Assembly (NCBI GenBank): GCA_039000515.1
Contig: JBCFYV010002255.1
Span: forward strand, 17,632,890-17,696,889
DNA: 64,000 nt
Direction: 5' to 3'
From: Timema cristinae
Lineage: Eukaryota; Arthropoda; Insecta; Phasmatodea; Timematidae
Shown piece by piece: positions 44,902-55,382 of the stretch. The position numbers and the translations under genes are program-made. Below the pieces are notes generated by a model. That model was not told the origin of the DNA, ran no database searches, and saw only the letters and a list, made by a program, of their open reading frames with translations. The first letter of the stretch is position 1; each line of letters begins with the position of its first letter.

Positions 44902-45095
44902 GTTTAAGGTATCACTCTCGTAAAAAGAATGGACTGGAGGTATGGGTTGAAATCCCAATAGAGTGTAATGACATTTGTTCATCCTAAATGGTTTCCTATT
45001 CTTCTTAAACGCAAAAGCATGTGCATTTCCTCTAAATCATATCTTACTCATCATTACAACTTTAACTAAATTTGTATAATTGCTTACGCAAGGGA
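44902..45095 (+). mobile_element. SINE-C, right part
   Basis: It resumes at GTTTAAGGTATCACTCTCGT. The B-box-like GGGTTGAAATCCC and the body TTTCCTATTCTTC follow. The tail is degenerate. Confidence 0.65.
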
Positions 45096-45444
45096 AAAAA
45101 ACAAACTAAATTTGAATTTTATCGACAAGTAAATAAGGCTCAAGCTATAAAGTTTAAAATATTTGATCAGCATTTAATCAAAAATATGTAATACAAATGT
45201 TTAGCCTAAATTATGAAACTATCTTAATTCAAATATACTGGGAACTACGCTGAATTATAAGTTAAATATTACCATCTTTAAAGTCTAGTATGTATGTTTT
45301 GAATATAATTGTTTTACCTTAATTTCCATTGACATACAATCAAAATATAAAATTAAAAAACAGATGTAAGCAGTACAATCAAAACCATGGGTACCATCAA
45401 AATATGGGTTTTATTTGCGTCTCACTTTTATAAGCATTTAATAT

Positions 45445-45630
45445 AAATGATAAAGGTATGAACTAGGAAGGTAGAATCTAGAGAATATGTACCCGGCTTT
45501 GACCGAAGAGGGAGAAATACTTTAGGAAAAAAAGCTCTCAAAATACACTCAGCCGGGATTAGAAAATGGACCTTCCCATCATCAGAAAACCAGACTAGAT
45601 AAATTCTACTACTAATCGGCTTATCAAATG
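45445..45630 (-). mobile_element. SINE-C, reverse, degenerate
   Basis: AACTAGGAAGGTAGAATCTA, GAAGAGGGAGAAATAC, then CAGCCGGGATTAGAAAATGG and CCAGACTAGATAAATT. The tail is eroded. The frame 45428-45697 overlaps it. Confidence 0.6.
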
Positions 45631-45736
45631 ATTTAACCAGATAAAGTGGCCACTTAACGTTGCAATGGATTTTATTACAGACTAACAAATATTCCACTTT
45701 ATTTAATAAGCGGTTTGTTAATTCAAAATATTGTGT

Positions 45737-46128
45737 TTAAGGCGGGGTACTAGTGAGCGCGAGTTTAGGGCAGTATTTTGCAGTTTTTATAGCACAAACA
45801 TCTTTTGGCCAAAATAAATCAAATATTTCTTCTATAGAATCATAGAGTTTTGTTTTCTGCACATGCTAATCTCAACAGTTGTTGAATATCTGTCATGATC
45901 ATGGCAGCATTCGGTGACAAACTTTTTAAATAAAGAGAAAAGTTTGTCACCAAATGCCGCCATGCTCATGACAGATATTCAACAACTGTTGAGATTAGCA
46001 TGTGCAGAAAACAAAACTCTATGATTCTATAGAAGAAATATTTGATTTATTTTGGCCAAAAGATGTTAATGTTGTAAAAACTGCAAAAATACTGCTCTAA
46101 ACTCACGCTCACTAGCACTCCACCTTAA
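45737..46128. mobile_element. hairpin MITE, copy 5 (near-perfect palindrome)
   Basis: A 392-bp element bounded by TTAA (45737-45740, 46125-46128). Its two halves of about 190 bp are almost exact complements. Matching landmarks are ACTAGTGAGCGCGAGTTTAG with AAACTCACGCTCACTAG, CACATGCTAATCTCAACAGT with ACTGTTGAGATTAGCATGTG, and GACAAACTTTTTAAATAAAG with GAGAAAAGTTTGTCACC at the centre. No protein is encoded. Transcription across it would give a long double-stranded hairpin. The youngest-looking copy in the window. Confidence 0.95.
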
Positions 46129-46283
46129 AGTGAAAAATTGAGGTAATAGATTTCAACATGTCCTCATATACGAGAAGTTACAAACCATACATTTTAATGA
46201 ATCAAATAGGCAAAGCTATTATATATGATTTTTAGTCTATGATGAACTTATGAGTGAAGAATAACCGTGAGTACGGGACGAAT

Positions 46284-46354
46284 CCTGGATAGCTCAGTTG
46301 TTAGATCATTGGCCTACTAGGTCAAAGGTCACGGGATCGATTCCCGTGTCCAGG
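46284..46354 (+). tRNA. tRNA-like sequence (probably pseudo or repeat-derived)
   Basis: The acceptor arm CCTGGAT pairs with GTCCAGG (all seven, one G-T). The T arm is ACGGG-ATCGATT-CCCGT. The anticodon arm is TTGGC-CTACTAG-GTCAA with ACT in the anticodon position. The D arm AGCTCAGTTGTTAGATC is recognisable. Against a working gene: one base is missing between acceptor and D arm (the conserved U8 position), ACT is not a normal serine anticodon, and the variable loop is short whereas tRNA-Ser has a long one. A related, more decayed copy lies at 60799-60858 with matching upstream sequence. Confidence 0.5.
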
Positions 46355-46411
46355 TGACTCTTTTTTCAATTTTAAGAAAATCATACATTTTAAGTTTTAT
46401 AATTAAAATAA

Positions 46412-47197
46412 ATGGTACTGTGAATCACACAGACTTACTATCTATTTTATCTTAAAATAGAGACATTGACAAAAATTCCAAAGATTTGCGCAAAGACATA
46501 AATTACGTATTTACATAAACACTATTTACAAAATAAAACAATATAGGGCCTACATTGTAATAGAAACATCTAGAAAAGTGAAACATCTTTGTCCATCAAA
46601 GAATTAAATTTCTGTTTTGAAAGAACTACATAAAAAAATAATGACTATGCTTATAGTTCAAAAATCTATTAGTTTTATGAAGAAAAATGTCAAATAAAAT
46701 AATAGTAATAGAATATTAGTACACTTTACGTTGACACATTATTTCGTATCTCAAATAGTTGAGATATGATTAAAATTGGAAATGTATGCCTATTTAAAGT
46801 ACCTAAAGAGTCATTTTAATGATATAATTGGTGTTACCATTTGATTTGTAATTTTAAACAATGTCTAGTTACGAAGTTAAACCAAAATCATTTGAATGGA
46901 TTAAAATATATATATATATTTTTATTTTTTGCCGTTCAATAAGCAACCATTAATTTTAAGATTTGATACCTTCTAATTCCTAAACTCCTCGCGGGAGCCC
47001 TAAATAGCAAGTTTTAGCCCGGTTGGTAAAATAGTTTCAGTTCCATCCCAAGGAACAGACAGACAGACGGTATCGTGAAAACAACTTTAGATGTTTCAAG
47101 GGGTCATGAAACGTCGACTTTTATCAAAATTTCGTCCGGGTACGATTTTTTGGACAATCACAATATTTCTCTCTCCGAGCGGTTGAGAGAAAGTAAA
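46412..47197 (+). mobile_element. dispersed repeat Y, copy 2
   Basis: The start AAATGGTACTGTGAATCACA and GACTTACTATC aligns with the start of copy 1. The middle shares TATCTCAAATAGTTGAGATA. The end has AGCAAGTTTTAGCCCGGTTG, ACAGACAGACAGACGG, GTCATGAAACGTCGA and GCGGTTGAGAGAAAGTAAAA. Confidence 0.78.
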
Positions 47198-47347
47198 AAG
47201 AAAACTTGATAAAATTAAATTAGCTCATTTTCAAAGACGTTTTGCACTAAATGTCACAAATCTGAGATCAAATTAAAATATAGACACATAAACTAATATA
47301 ATATTTAAAAAAAAATTAGTTTACAGCATGGTATGGTCACTAAGATC

Positions 47348-47562
47348 CGCTTCGGTGGCCGTATGGCCTAAGGCGCAACTCTCACAATGGACTAGATCAG
47401 GGTTAAATCCCAGTTGGGTGTATTGAGGGTGGCATTTTCTAAATAATTTCCACTCTTTAGCCATACAAATGCGGATAAACTCAAACTTAATTAAACCTTC
47501 CTATTCCATAACACATGAGTATAACTCGAACTGGTAGTAAGACACGATTATAATTTAAATAA
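47348..47562 (+). mobile_element. SINE-C
   Basis: The head is CCGCTTCGGTGGCCGTATGG and CCTAAGGCGCAACTCTCAC. It has B-box-like GGGTTAAATCCCAGTTGG. The tail is CTCGAACTGGTAGTAAGACA. Confidence 0.83.
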
Positions 47563-48218
47563 TTATGATTATTTTAGTTTTGTGAGAATATAGCTTATAA
47601 AGTAGGTAGATACCCTTTAAGTAAAAAAAAAATTAATCATTTTTTAACAACATAAGAATATGTTAATTCAAAATTTGGTTATTTAATATACAATTTAATG
47701 AGACAAATGGACGTATAAAATATAAATTGCACTCTTTTATAGGGTTTCAGTGTGAGATTAATATCTCCACATATCAAATCAATTTGAAAATATAGGGAAT
47801 ATAAGGTACTCTTCAGAAAGCATCAATATTGGGGTGGTAGTAAGACGGGAGGGGGTGGTTGGGGTAGGAGGGTGTTGGTTCGACCGATGTGACAGGACGT
47901 CAAGGGTATGTAGGTCCATCGCTAAGGGTGCACTGCGGTGTAAAAAAAAAAGAAGAATGGCTGAAGGGAGCAGTGAAGGGTGTGTAAGAGAAGTTAAGAG
48001 GACGGGACATTCTGACAGTCTGACGTGGTTACAAGCATCCTGAAACAAAAAAAAAATAGAGTGACCAAAAAAATGGAAAATAAATAAAAGTAAATGGAAG
48101 TCAAAAAGCCAGGGGGAAAAAAATGTGCAAAAAATAAAGTCGAAGCGGATCAATTTGCGAATCCTCTCAGTTGAAAGTATCCCAACCGATTAAATTACCC
48201 TAGTATAAAAGAAAATAA
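47563..48218. other. unannotated sequence
   Basis: AT-rich to 47830, then purine-rich (47834-48150). The 124-codon minus frame 47779-48153 arises because pyrimidine-rich DNA has few stops. Confidence 0.4.
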
Positions 48219-49190
48219 ATGGTACGGAACTCTGCACGGACTTTCTCGCTCCATTGTTTAGCAAAAATTAAAATATTTACTCAAAACTCGTAATATATGT
48301 GAAACAAAATAATATGCACGAACAAACCCGAACACAAATTACGCTATACTACTGTAAAACTTTTTTTTACTCCCACTTTAAATGTTATAATCTTATTCCC
48401 CATGAATTAAAGTCCTCACTTGTATATTTGGACCAATAAAAAAAGTCGATATTGGCTCTACAAGGTCAAAACTTAGTATTAAAATCTCAAATTCCAGTTA
48501 AAATTTTCGACATTTTATCATTTTGGCTATCGCATTGCTATTATATTATTCATTTATAATTTTGACTAATAAAAATTTAAATATTGACGCTAAGATAATA
48601 GAAATAGCTCATTGCTGTACAAACATTTCCCCTAATAGGTTAAAGGAAAAAGAACACAACTTTTTGTGAGACTTATTATTTGCTTACTCTATGACATTAG
48701 AGATTATTATAGAGTTAAAAATTGGGTAATATTCTGTACAACTAAAATTAATAAAATTGTATTAATATATTTGCAATATCTCTAAACTATTGGTTTTATA
48801 AAAATATATTTCATATAAAAGTTTTTAATTTTTAATAGTACTACAATTTTACAATGATGATTATTTAGTATCTCAAATCAATATAGAAATTTTTGCTCTT
48901 GTAAAGTACCTAAAAGTCATGTTCATGGGAAAATGAAAATAGTAATTTTTTTTATAATTTTAATCAACATCTTACATACCAATCTTAATCAAAATCGTTA
49001 AAGAAGATTTTGAGAAAATTGGAATTTTTCTCTTTTCACCATTTGTAAACGGCCTTAATTTTAGGTTAGACAGACACACAGACAGACGCCAATGCAAAAA
49101 CAACTTTTAGGTTTTGGGGATCATGAAACGTTGACATCCATCAACATTTCGGGTTAGATTTCTTTGAGGTCGTAATACTTTATCTTTAGT
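48219..49190 (+). mobile_element. dispersed repeat Y, copy 3
   Basis: The start AATGGTACGGAACTCTGCAC and GGACTTTCTCGCTCC is the best preserved of the family. The middle is TATCTCAAATCAATATAG, and the end AGACAGACACACAGACAGAC, ATCATGAAACGTTGACATCC. It lacks the final GAGAAAGT. Confidence 0.75.
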
Positions 49191-49195
49191 TGGAT

Positions 49196-49785
49196 TAAAA
49201 TATATATATTTGTGTATAGCTTGAAAACTTTTGTTTTTATAAAAATATATTTAATCTAAAAGTTGTTTACTATAAATAGATCTAATGTATACAATGAAAA
49301 GTAATTTATATAAGGACTTACGGAGATAAAATAAAATTAAAAATTTACGCTTCAGACCGGAACCCTTAAAGTTCAATTTGACGAAAAATTGAGAGTAGCC
49401 ATTTGGTTTGTAAAAATTAATCAAAGCTTAGAAATATTATTTGATCAAAATTGCCTAGAGTTTGATTTTTATCAATCGAATTTTTCTTTTCCACTCTTAA
49501 GGAAACTACCATTAGTTTTAGGGTTGGATATCAATTCCACAAACACCTCGGGTAACCCTATGAAAACCCTAATACCTAGCTTTAGCCTAATCGGTAAAAG
49601 AGTTAAGGCTATAGCCCGTGTAGAGACTGATATACAGATATACAAACAGAAGGCATTACCAAAACCACCTTTTATTGTTCGGGGGGTCATGCATGATACG
49701 TTGACATTCATCAAAATCTCGAGCGCAATTTCTTTGACAATCACAAACTTTCTATACTGTAAAATCACGAGAAAGTAAAAAGGAT
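49196..49785 (+). mobile_element. dispersed repeat Y, copy 4, 5'-truncated
   Basis: Follows copy 3 head-to-tail. It carries TTTTAGGGTTGGATATCAAT, AGCTTTAGCCTAATCGGTAA, GGGGGGTCATGCATGATACG, and the terminal CACGAGAAAGTAAAAAGG. Frames of 129 codons (plus) and 98 codons (minus; ALTLLPIRLKLGIRV) are inside. That last peptide style recurs in arthropod repeat translations and does not mark a gene. Confidence 0.75.
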
Positions 49786-50021
49786 CAGGAGAGAAAAAAG
49801 CGAGAAGTTTTGTTTATCTGTTTAGTTTTATAAATGCCGAATTAAGATATTTTACAGGGTTGATTGAATAGTAAGTCCGCCCCCCCGAACTTTTCAAGGT
49901 TTTCAAGACCAGCAAATTATTTTTTCATCAGTCTTTTACTATGAAAAAATAATGAGATCACCGTTTGGCTATAATGTTTCTTAGAAAGAGATTTGAAATA
50001 CTTTAGACTTGAGCTATTTTT

Positions 50022-50268
50022 TTAGCTCCGCGTCTTACTAATTGTTCAGGTTACACGCATGTGTACTAATTACGCTAATGGGTTAAATATAAGTTAAATT
50101 TTAAAGGTCATGTAACCGACATTTGTTTGGAGGAAAGTGGAAAAGCATTTGAGGAAAAAAAAAATTTCATTACACCCAACCGGGATCGAACAAAGATCTC
50201 CCCGTCATTGACAGTCTAGTATGTTGCGGAGTAGTGCTATAGATCATCCGACCACCTAAGCGGGTGTT
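50022..50268 (-). mobile_element. SINE-C, reverse
   Basis: The tail is GCTCCGCGTCTTACTAATTG. The body is TTTGGAGGAAAGTGGAAAAG. The head is CCAACCGGGATCGAACAAAG and CACCTAAGCGGGTG at the right. Confidence 0.83.
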
Positions 50269-50469
50269 ATCCAGTTTGACAGCAACAATACAAGTATATT
50301 CTAAAGGGCCCTTTCTAACGAAAACCAATTCAACCTGCATGCTCTCACTCGTGACTTCTGTAGCGTATTGGCATCAGAAACAATAAAACATGGAAGATCG
50401 ATACATTTTGCATGATATAGGTCACGCCAGGGTTTCAACACAATTCATGTGTAGTGTTTTTTTTAATGT

Positions 50470-50720
50470 CCACTCAGAGCGAATTATGAATGCAGATTAC
50501 TAATCTACCCGATTGTTCCAGTATAACATTGACTTGTGCTAGTAGCGAATTACTGCCTGCTCCACAGTCATTTGCCCCAGGATACCAAACAGACTTTGCA
50601 GACAGGCTAATGAGTAATTGCTCACAAGTATTGAACCGGAATACACATCTCAAACCAACTGTCACCGCAACAAATACACGACGTTTCAATCATAGGATGG
50701 AAGGTTTTGAATAGAACGTG
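50470..50720. other. segment with opposing 71-74-codon open frames
   Basis: Plus (50490-50714): LPDCSSITLTCASSELLPAP …. Minus (50689-50474): GLRCVFRFNTCEQLLISLSA …. Base composition is more coding-like than in its neighbours, and ATGAATGCAG at 50489-50498 could be an acceptor. No family is recognised, and I cannot choose a strand. Confidence 0.2.
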
Positions 50721-50814
50721 ATATCTGGGGTAGGGGGGATGTACAACGACTAGACCAGGACATATTATTGAAAGATATCAAGTTTTAGTGATGGAAAATC
50801 GGAAAGAGGAAAGC

Positions 50815-50965
50815 TTGATTCACACGTTGGCCAAAAATAGAAAGCAGAATTTGCTTCAGTGGCGCAGTAATTCACACGCTGTATAATGAATCATGATGCA
50901 TTACAATGCTAGCTTAAAACAGCTGATTATCAACATGTTTTATTTTTTAATCCATAGACGTATAT
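50815..50965 (+). repeat. dispersed repeat Z, copy 3
   Basis: CTTGATTCACACGTTGGCCA, CAGTGGCGCAGTAATTCACA, GAATCATGATGCATTACAAT and ATGTTTTATTTTTTAATCC align with copies 1 and 2. Confidence 0.6.
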
Positions 50966-51099
50966 TTAGACCCCTGTCCCGATTGATGTTTTCAAATTAT
51001 AACGCTGTGTCGTGGCACAATCCAATACATCGATAAACACGTTTTACATTGATGGATTATTTCAAATCTACTCACAACGAAGCTGTCTGCTCGCTTCTA

Positions 51100-51240
51100 G
51101 CTCTACAGCGCATGCGTCGTTGAGTTGAACTTTAGCGGAACAGATCGCGTCAATAAGGCGGGAAATCTTGTGATTGGCTTAGAGCTCGTCACGTGACCAC
51201 ACGCTAGTTTTTCGGTGAACGGGTGAATCCACAGTAAGAG
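51100..51240 (+). promoter_or_regulatory. promoter-like cluster of NRF1, E2F, CCAAT and E-box motifs
   Basis: Within about 90 bp lie GCGCATGCGT (51108-51117, NRF1-like), GGCGGGAAA (51157-51165, E2F-like), GATTGGCT (51172-51179, inverted CCAAT, NF-Y) and GTCACGTGACC (51188-51198, a palindromic USF/Mitf-type E-box). A GTAAGAGT donor-like string at 51234 could end a non-coding first exon. GC and CpG are well above the local level. This mix is typical of housekeeping or cell-cycle promoters. Whether a gene starts here is inferred; no coding exon follows before the SINE at 51256. Confidence 0.42.
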
Positions 51241-51255
51241 TTGGAGTAAATATAT

Positions 51256-51420
51256 TAACATGGTGTAGGCGTCACTCTTGCAATATACTAGACTGCCTAT
51301 GAAGGGGAGATAGGGGTTTGAATCCGAGTCGGGTGTACCTAGGGGGATTTTTTCTATATATAGTTATATACTCTCCCTCCACGTAAATATGGATATACCT
51401 CCTTAAATTAAACCTTTGTA
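51256..51420 (+). mobile_element. SINE-C, 5'-truncated
   Basis: It starts ATGGTGTAGGCGTCACTCTT, then ATACTAGACTGCC, GGGGTTTGAATCCGAGTCGG and CTCTCCCTCCACG. The tail is lost. Confidence 0.75.
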
Positions 51421-52617
51421 AGACAAATAGGTCTATATTTTTTTTAAATGTACGCTTATAGAGTAATTCTTTGAAATTTTAATTATATTATTAAATTAAA
51501 TAACTTAAACTGTTCTACATAAGTCCTCACAAACTGGTGTTTCTACTTTGACAATCAAATAAAATTTAGACAAATACAACCTAGTAAATAGTATTAAACC
51601 AGAATTATAGTTAGTACCAATCAGCATAGAAAGTACTCAAACGATTATTTGTTAATGTGCTCAAGGTATTTAACGTTCACTTTCTTAGAACGACATTCTT
51701 TAATCAAATGATTACAAAATATATTAATAAAATACATGCCACACTAATTACGAAGCATCTAATTAAAAATGTAGCATGATTGTAAGAGAAAATATTACAT
51801 AAAATATATTTTAATAATTTAGGTAATAAAGGAGATCAAACCAGGGTCCTTTATACCTGTAGCTAGTCTTCTTAAGGGTAGACTATGTTTTATTTTAAGA
51901 TGATCATATTCATTTTCGAATTTGTATTGGAAAAATTATTATTCGTTTGAGGATAACTTAAAAATACATCGCAAGCAAATATATGATTTAGTTATTTTTT
52001 ATTTTTGAAAATGTTGATTGATAAACAAAAACTGATTTTTTCCGTGTCTGCCTATAAGCTAATTTTGGAATTGGTTTTACATAGGCTTCTAATAATAAGT
52101 TGCTATATTTTTATAGTTAGTGAATGGTCAATTATTATTTTTTTTAATTGCAATAGCAAAATAATTACTATAGGAAATAAAACTTTATTTTGATTTGATG
52201 ATAAAACACTTTTAACATCTTTTAATTGTTTTTTTAAATAATTTAATGAAAATCTTCCAAAACTAGTATAAAGTTGATTCATATTTAATTCGGACTCGAC
52301 CCTTTCCTATACTCGTTTTTTTTTTTAGTTCCAGTTTTCGTGTGTAGACGACCAAACTTGTTATGAAGATAAGAAGGGGGGAAACGGAGGCCGCCTAACT
52401 TGAGACTGTCATCCCAACTTTGAAGCTGTTAGCGGGTTAATCCCTCCAACAGAAGGACAGACAAGAAGATTAAGGTGTCTACCTCGCCTTTTACATAGGA
52501 ACAGGTAAACTCCCGTTTACTCTGCAATGTTGACTCTACAACTTACAGGTCTTAAGCTTTGAAAACACACACACATTGTGTGTACTTTGCTTGGATATGG
52601 TAACTAGTAGAAACAAA
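51421..52617. other. long AT-rich stretch
   Basis: A GC-richer piece at 52370-52510 (GGAGGCCGCCTAACTTGAGA) is not identified. No genes are seen. Confidence 0.4.
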
Positions 52618-52933
52618 TAAGGTAGGGATATAGAAAACGTGGTAAAAGGCCAGTGTTTTGTAGGCTTTTTTTTTCAGCAATACATTCTCTAGAAAAAATA
52701 AATAAAATATGCATCCAGTAGAAACATAAGTAGGTATGTATGTAATTATCTTCACATGTTAATATTAACAGTTGTTGAATAATTTTCATGAGCATAACGG
52801 TATTATATGACAAATTTTTATATGAAGAGCAAAAGTTGTAATTAAATAAAAGAACACTCTTGACAAAGATATTCAACAAATGCGAGGAAAATTAAATTCG
52901 ATGTTTGTACTGCAACAATATTTTATTTACTTT

Positions 52934-52967
<34 letters not shown>

Positions 52968-53021
52968 TCATAAAAACTGCAAAAACATTGTCTTTTTCTC
53001 GCATCCCCTTACATCCCTTAA
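52618..53021. mobile_element. hairpin MITE, copy 6, with A28 run
   Basis: The left end is ATAAGGTAGGGATATAG and the right end CCTTACATCCCTTAA. The centre is TTAACAGTTGTTGAATAATT. An uninterrupted run of 28 A (52937-52964) has expanded where other copies have a short A-run after the GGCCAAA motif. Confidence 0.82.
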
Positions 53022-53138
53022 GCGGAGGGTTGTGACAGGTTTTGTTTACTAAGAACTGCCTACCTCCATAGCTAGATTATTTTATAGAGCCTTTCTTCTT
53101 CCTTAGGCACAATTTAGAACTAATTACCTACATATCAA
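53022..53138. other. spacer
   Basis: Nothing recognised. Confidence 0.4.
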
Positions 53139-53395
53139 CCTCGGTGGTCTCAGGGTAAGTTGCTCACCTCAGGAACCAATGTTTGTGGGTTCAAACCCAA
53201 CCGGGGTGGACGGATTTTTCTTGAGCGATAAAAATATATTGCACAATTTCCTTCGGAGGGGAAGAAAAGCCGTCGGTCCCGTGTCGATTGTAACATGTAA
53301 AAAACTCTGGAAGCTTTGTGAAAGAACCTTTCCCGGAAAAAAAAAGGTAGGCTCTTTTGCTCTCACTCATAGAAATTCTCATGTGTTGATATAAT
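53139..53395 (+). mobile_element. SINE-D, full-length copy
   Basis: The head is CCTCGGTGGTCTCAGGGTAA and CTCACCTCAGGAACC with GGGTTCAAACCCAACCGG. The body is GAGCGATAAAAATATATTGC, CTTCGGAGGGGAAG, CCGTGTCGATTGTAACATG and CTCACTCATAGAAATTC. The three frames it contains (plus and minus) are not genes. Confidence 0.82.
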
Positions 53396-53690
53396 CAGTT
53401 GGTTCAGAAAGTGCACGTTAAATACCTCAAATAAATTATTATCTTCATATGTTTGGTAAACGAAATTTACTCTGGATTTTAAATGATTGTGTGATGGCAA
53501 ATGCTAATTACTAGATAGTTAACAAATCTTCACGTGGTGTATGTTTTATAATAATCATGCGGACCTTTAAAAGTTGGTCAAACAAAATCCGATAAAGAAT
53601 ACTCTGGAAAAAAGTAAAAAGTTTGTGGTTTGAAGCTGCCATTTTGAGGAAAAAAAATAACAATCGTGAAGGTTGAAAATGAAGTGTGCC
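53396..53690. other. spacer
   Basis: AT-rich, nothing recognised. Confidence 0.4.
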
Positions 53691-53840
53691 CGTATTATCG
53701 TGGAATGAAAGTGAGGAACCGTTTATGAAAAACACCCTTAAGTACGCCCAACCAAGATCGAACCATGATCTCCCCACTATTTATAGTCTAGTCCATTGCG
53801 AGAGTAGCTTCGTAGAGCATACGGTCACTTAAGCGGGTAT
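53691..53840 (-). mobile_element. SINE-C, reverse, 3'-truncated
   Basis: AGTACGCCCAACCAAGATCG, AACCATGATCTCCCC, GTCTAGTCCATTGCGAGAGT and GGTCACTTAAGCGGGT form the head. The tail side is missing. Confidence 0.72.
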
Positions 53841-54260
53841 GAGTGAATTTTAATTATTGACCTATATGTTAACTGAACGTCCAAGTTTTGTCCACGTGAA
53901 ATTTCATCACAATCGGTTAAGTTGTTTTTGAGTGAAAACGTATCAGACATCAATTTATTTGTATATTTTCTAGGATTAGAGATTTTACAATATTGCCGGT
54001 TAATTAAAACTTTTTTTTTCATTTTGTCAAATATCGATGATTAGGTTAACACTTCAGATATTTAACATATATAATTTGTTACTTGTTATTTGTTAACTCA
54101 TTTTACTGTCAACTTGTAAGGGTTTGAAACTCCATCCATGTTTACAGAAGGTGGTTTTTCCTAGTCCGTTTCTAATATTAACTTCCCTCAAATGCGGTTA
54201 TATTTCTTATAAAGTATATTTTCCTCTTTCCTTACCCACTAGCGTGAGTAAAATGTGAAT
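53841..54260. other. AT-rich sequence with a degraded repeat end
   Basis: GTCCACGTGAAATTTCATCA, CAATCGGTTAAG resembles the 'aaatttcat…atcggtt' block found near the 3' ends of arthropod repeats such as that at 8791. A fragment only. Confidence 0.35.
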
Positions 54261-54263
54261 AAA

Positions 54264-54540
54264 ACTCACTTCGGTAGCCGAATAGTCTAACGCGATACTC
54301 TCGCAAGTAGACTAGACTTCCAATGACGGGGATATCGAGGTTCAAATCTCAGTCAGGTGTACTGAGGTGGTTTTTACAAGAGGGATTTACAATCTACCTC
54401 CACGCAAATGTGGGTACACTTCATATAAATATACCATTCCTAATCCTTAAAAACATTAGCGTAATTTAGTACATAAGCGTATAAACCGAACTGGTGGTGC
54501 TAAAAAAGGTTTATAATCTTGACGGGTAGTAAGACGCACT
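54264..54540 (+). mobile_element. SINE-C, full length
   Basis: The head is ACTTCGGTAGCCGAATAGTC and TAACGCGATACTCTCGCAAG with GAGGTTCAAATCTCAGTCAG. The body is CTACCTCCACGCAAATGTGG. The tail is AAGCGTATAAACCGAACTGG, followed by a second GACGGGTAGTAAGACGC 26 bp on, so the tail end is partly duplicated. Confidence 0.86.
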
Positions 54541-55134
54541 GGAAAAATCAAATAGAACAGATTTAAGTGACATGTCCTTAATGGCTGTTTGTGAAACTGC
54601 CCTTTGACTAATTTGAGTGAGACTATCCACTAAACTCCTATTATTCTTAATTTATCACATATTATAACTATACATCTTAAATAATAGCTTCATAAAATAG
54701 GATTGTAAGGTATAAAGCTGGCAAGAACCTAAGAAGAATTGAAGCTAGACACTTTGGTTCCAAGCAAATAATGTAGTAAAAAGTTCACAATGTCTTATTT
54801 CAAACGAGACTAGATTACTTCTCCAAAGATAATTCAATCGTGGGAGCTTTCTTTCTTTCTTTTTTTTTATAAGCACAGCCTAAAGAACATTTTCCATCAG
54901 CTTAGCATCATTCCCACATTAAATTCCATTACAAATTAATTTGAGACGAATTTTAAAACCAGACATGGCGTAGTAGATAGAATATATTTATTTTATTACA
55001 TGAAGTTGAAATTTTTAATACAAGTCTTTAAAATAAGATAATATTAACAATATTAAAAAACATTAAGTACTTAATTCTCAGAATAATTTCCTTTGAACTG
55101 AAACATTATATCATGGAATTACATAGCTTTTAAC
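54541..55134. other. unannotated AT-rich sequence
   Basis: Nothing recognised. Confidence 0.4.
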
Positions 55135-55382
55135 TTATAGGTAACACCATTGGGTAATTGTGTTCTCACCTAAGGGACAAATGTTTGTGGTTACAAACCC
55201 AGACGAGATCGATAGACTTTTCTTGAGTGATAAAAATCCGTAGCACAACTCCCTTCGTAGAGGAAGTAAAGCCGTCAGTCCCAATGTCGATTGTGACGTG
55301 TAAAATAACTCTGGAAGGTGTGTGAAAATACCTTGCCGGAAAATTTGATGGGCCCCTTCATTCTCGCTCATAGAAATTAAGT
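55135..55382 (+). mobile_element. SINE-D, copy 3
   Basis: TTGTGTTCTCACCTAAGGGA, GTGGTTACAAACCCAGACG, GTGATAAAAATCCGTAGCAC, CAATGTCGATTGTGACGTG and CTCGCTCATAGAAATT align along their length with 53139-53395. Confidence 0.8.

Noticed and set aside
47779..48153. 124-codon minus frame with hydrophobic start
   Set aside because: The complement is G/A-rich, so the frame lacks stops for compositional reasons; Phe/Leu/Ser/Pro-rich and unlike any family.
49389..49778. 129-codon plus frame and its 98-codon minus partner
   Set aside because: Both lie inside repeat Y, which has other copies without these frames.
53169..53394. Three overlapping frames around 53.2-53.4 kb
   Set aside because: All are inside SINE-D.
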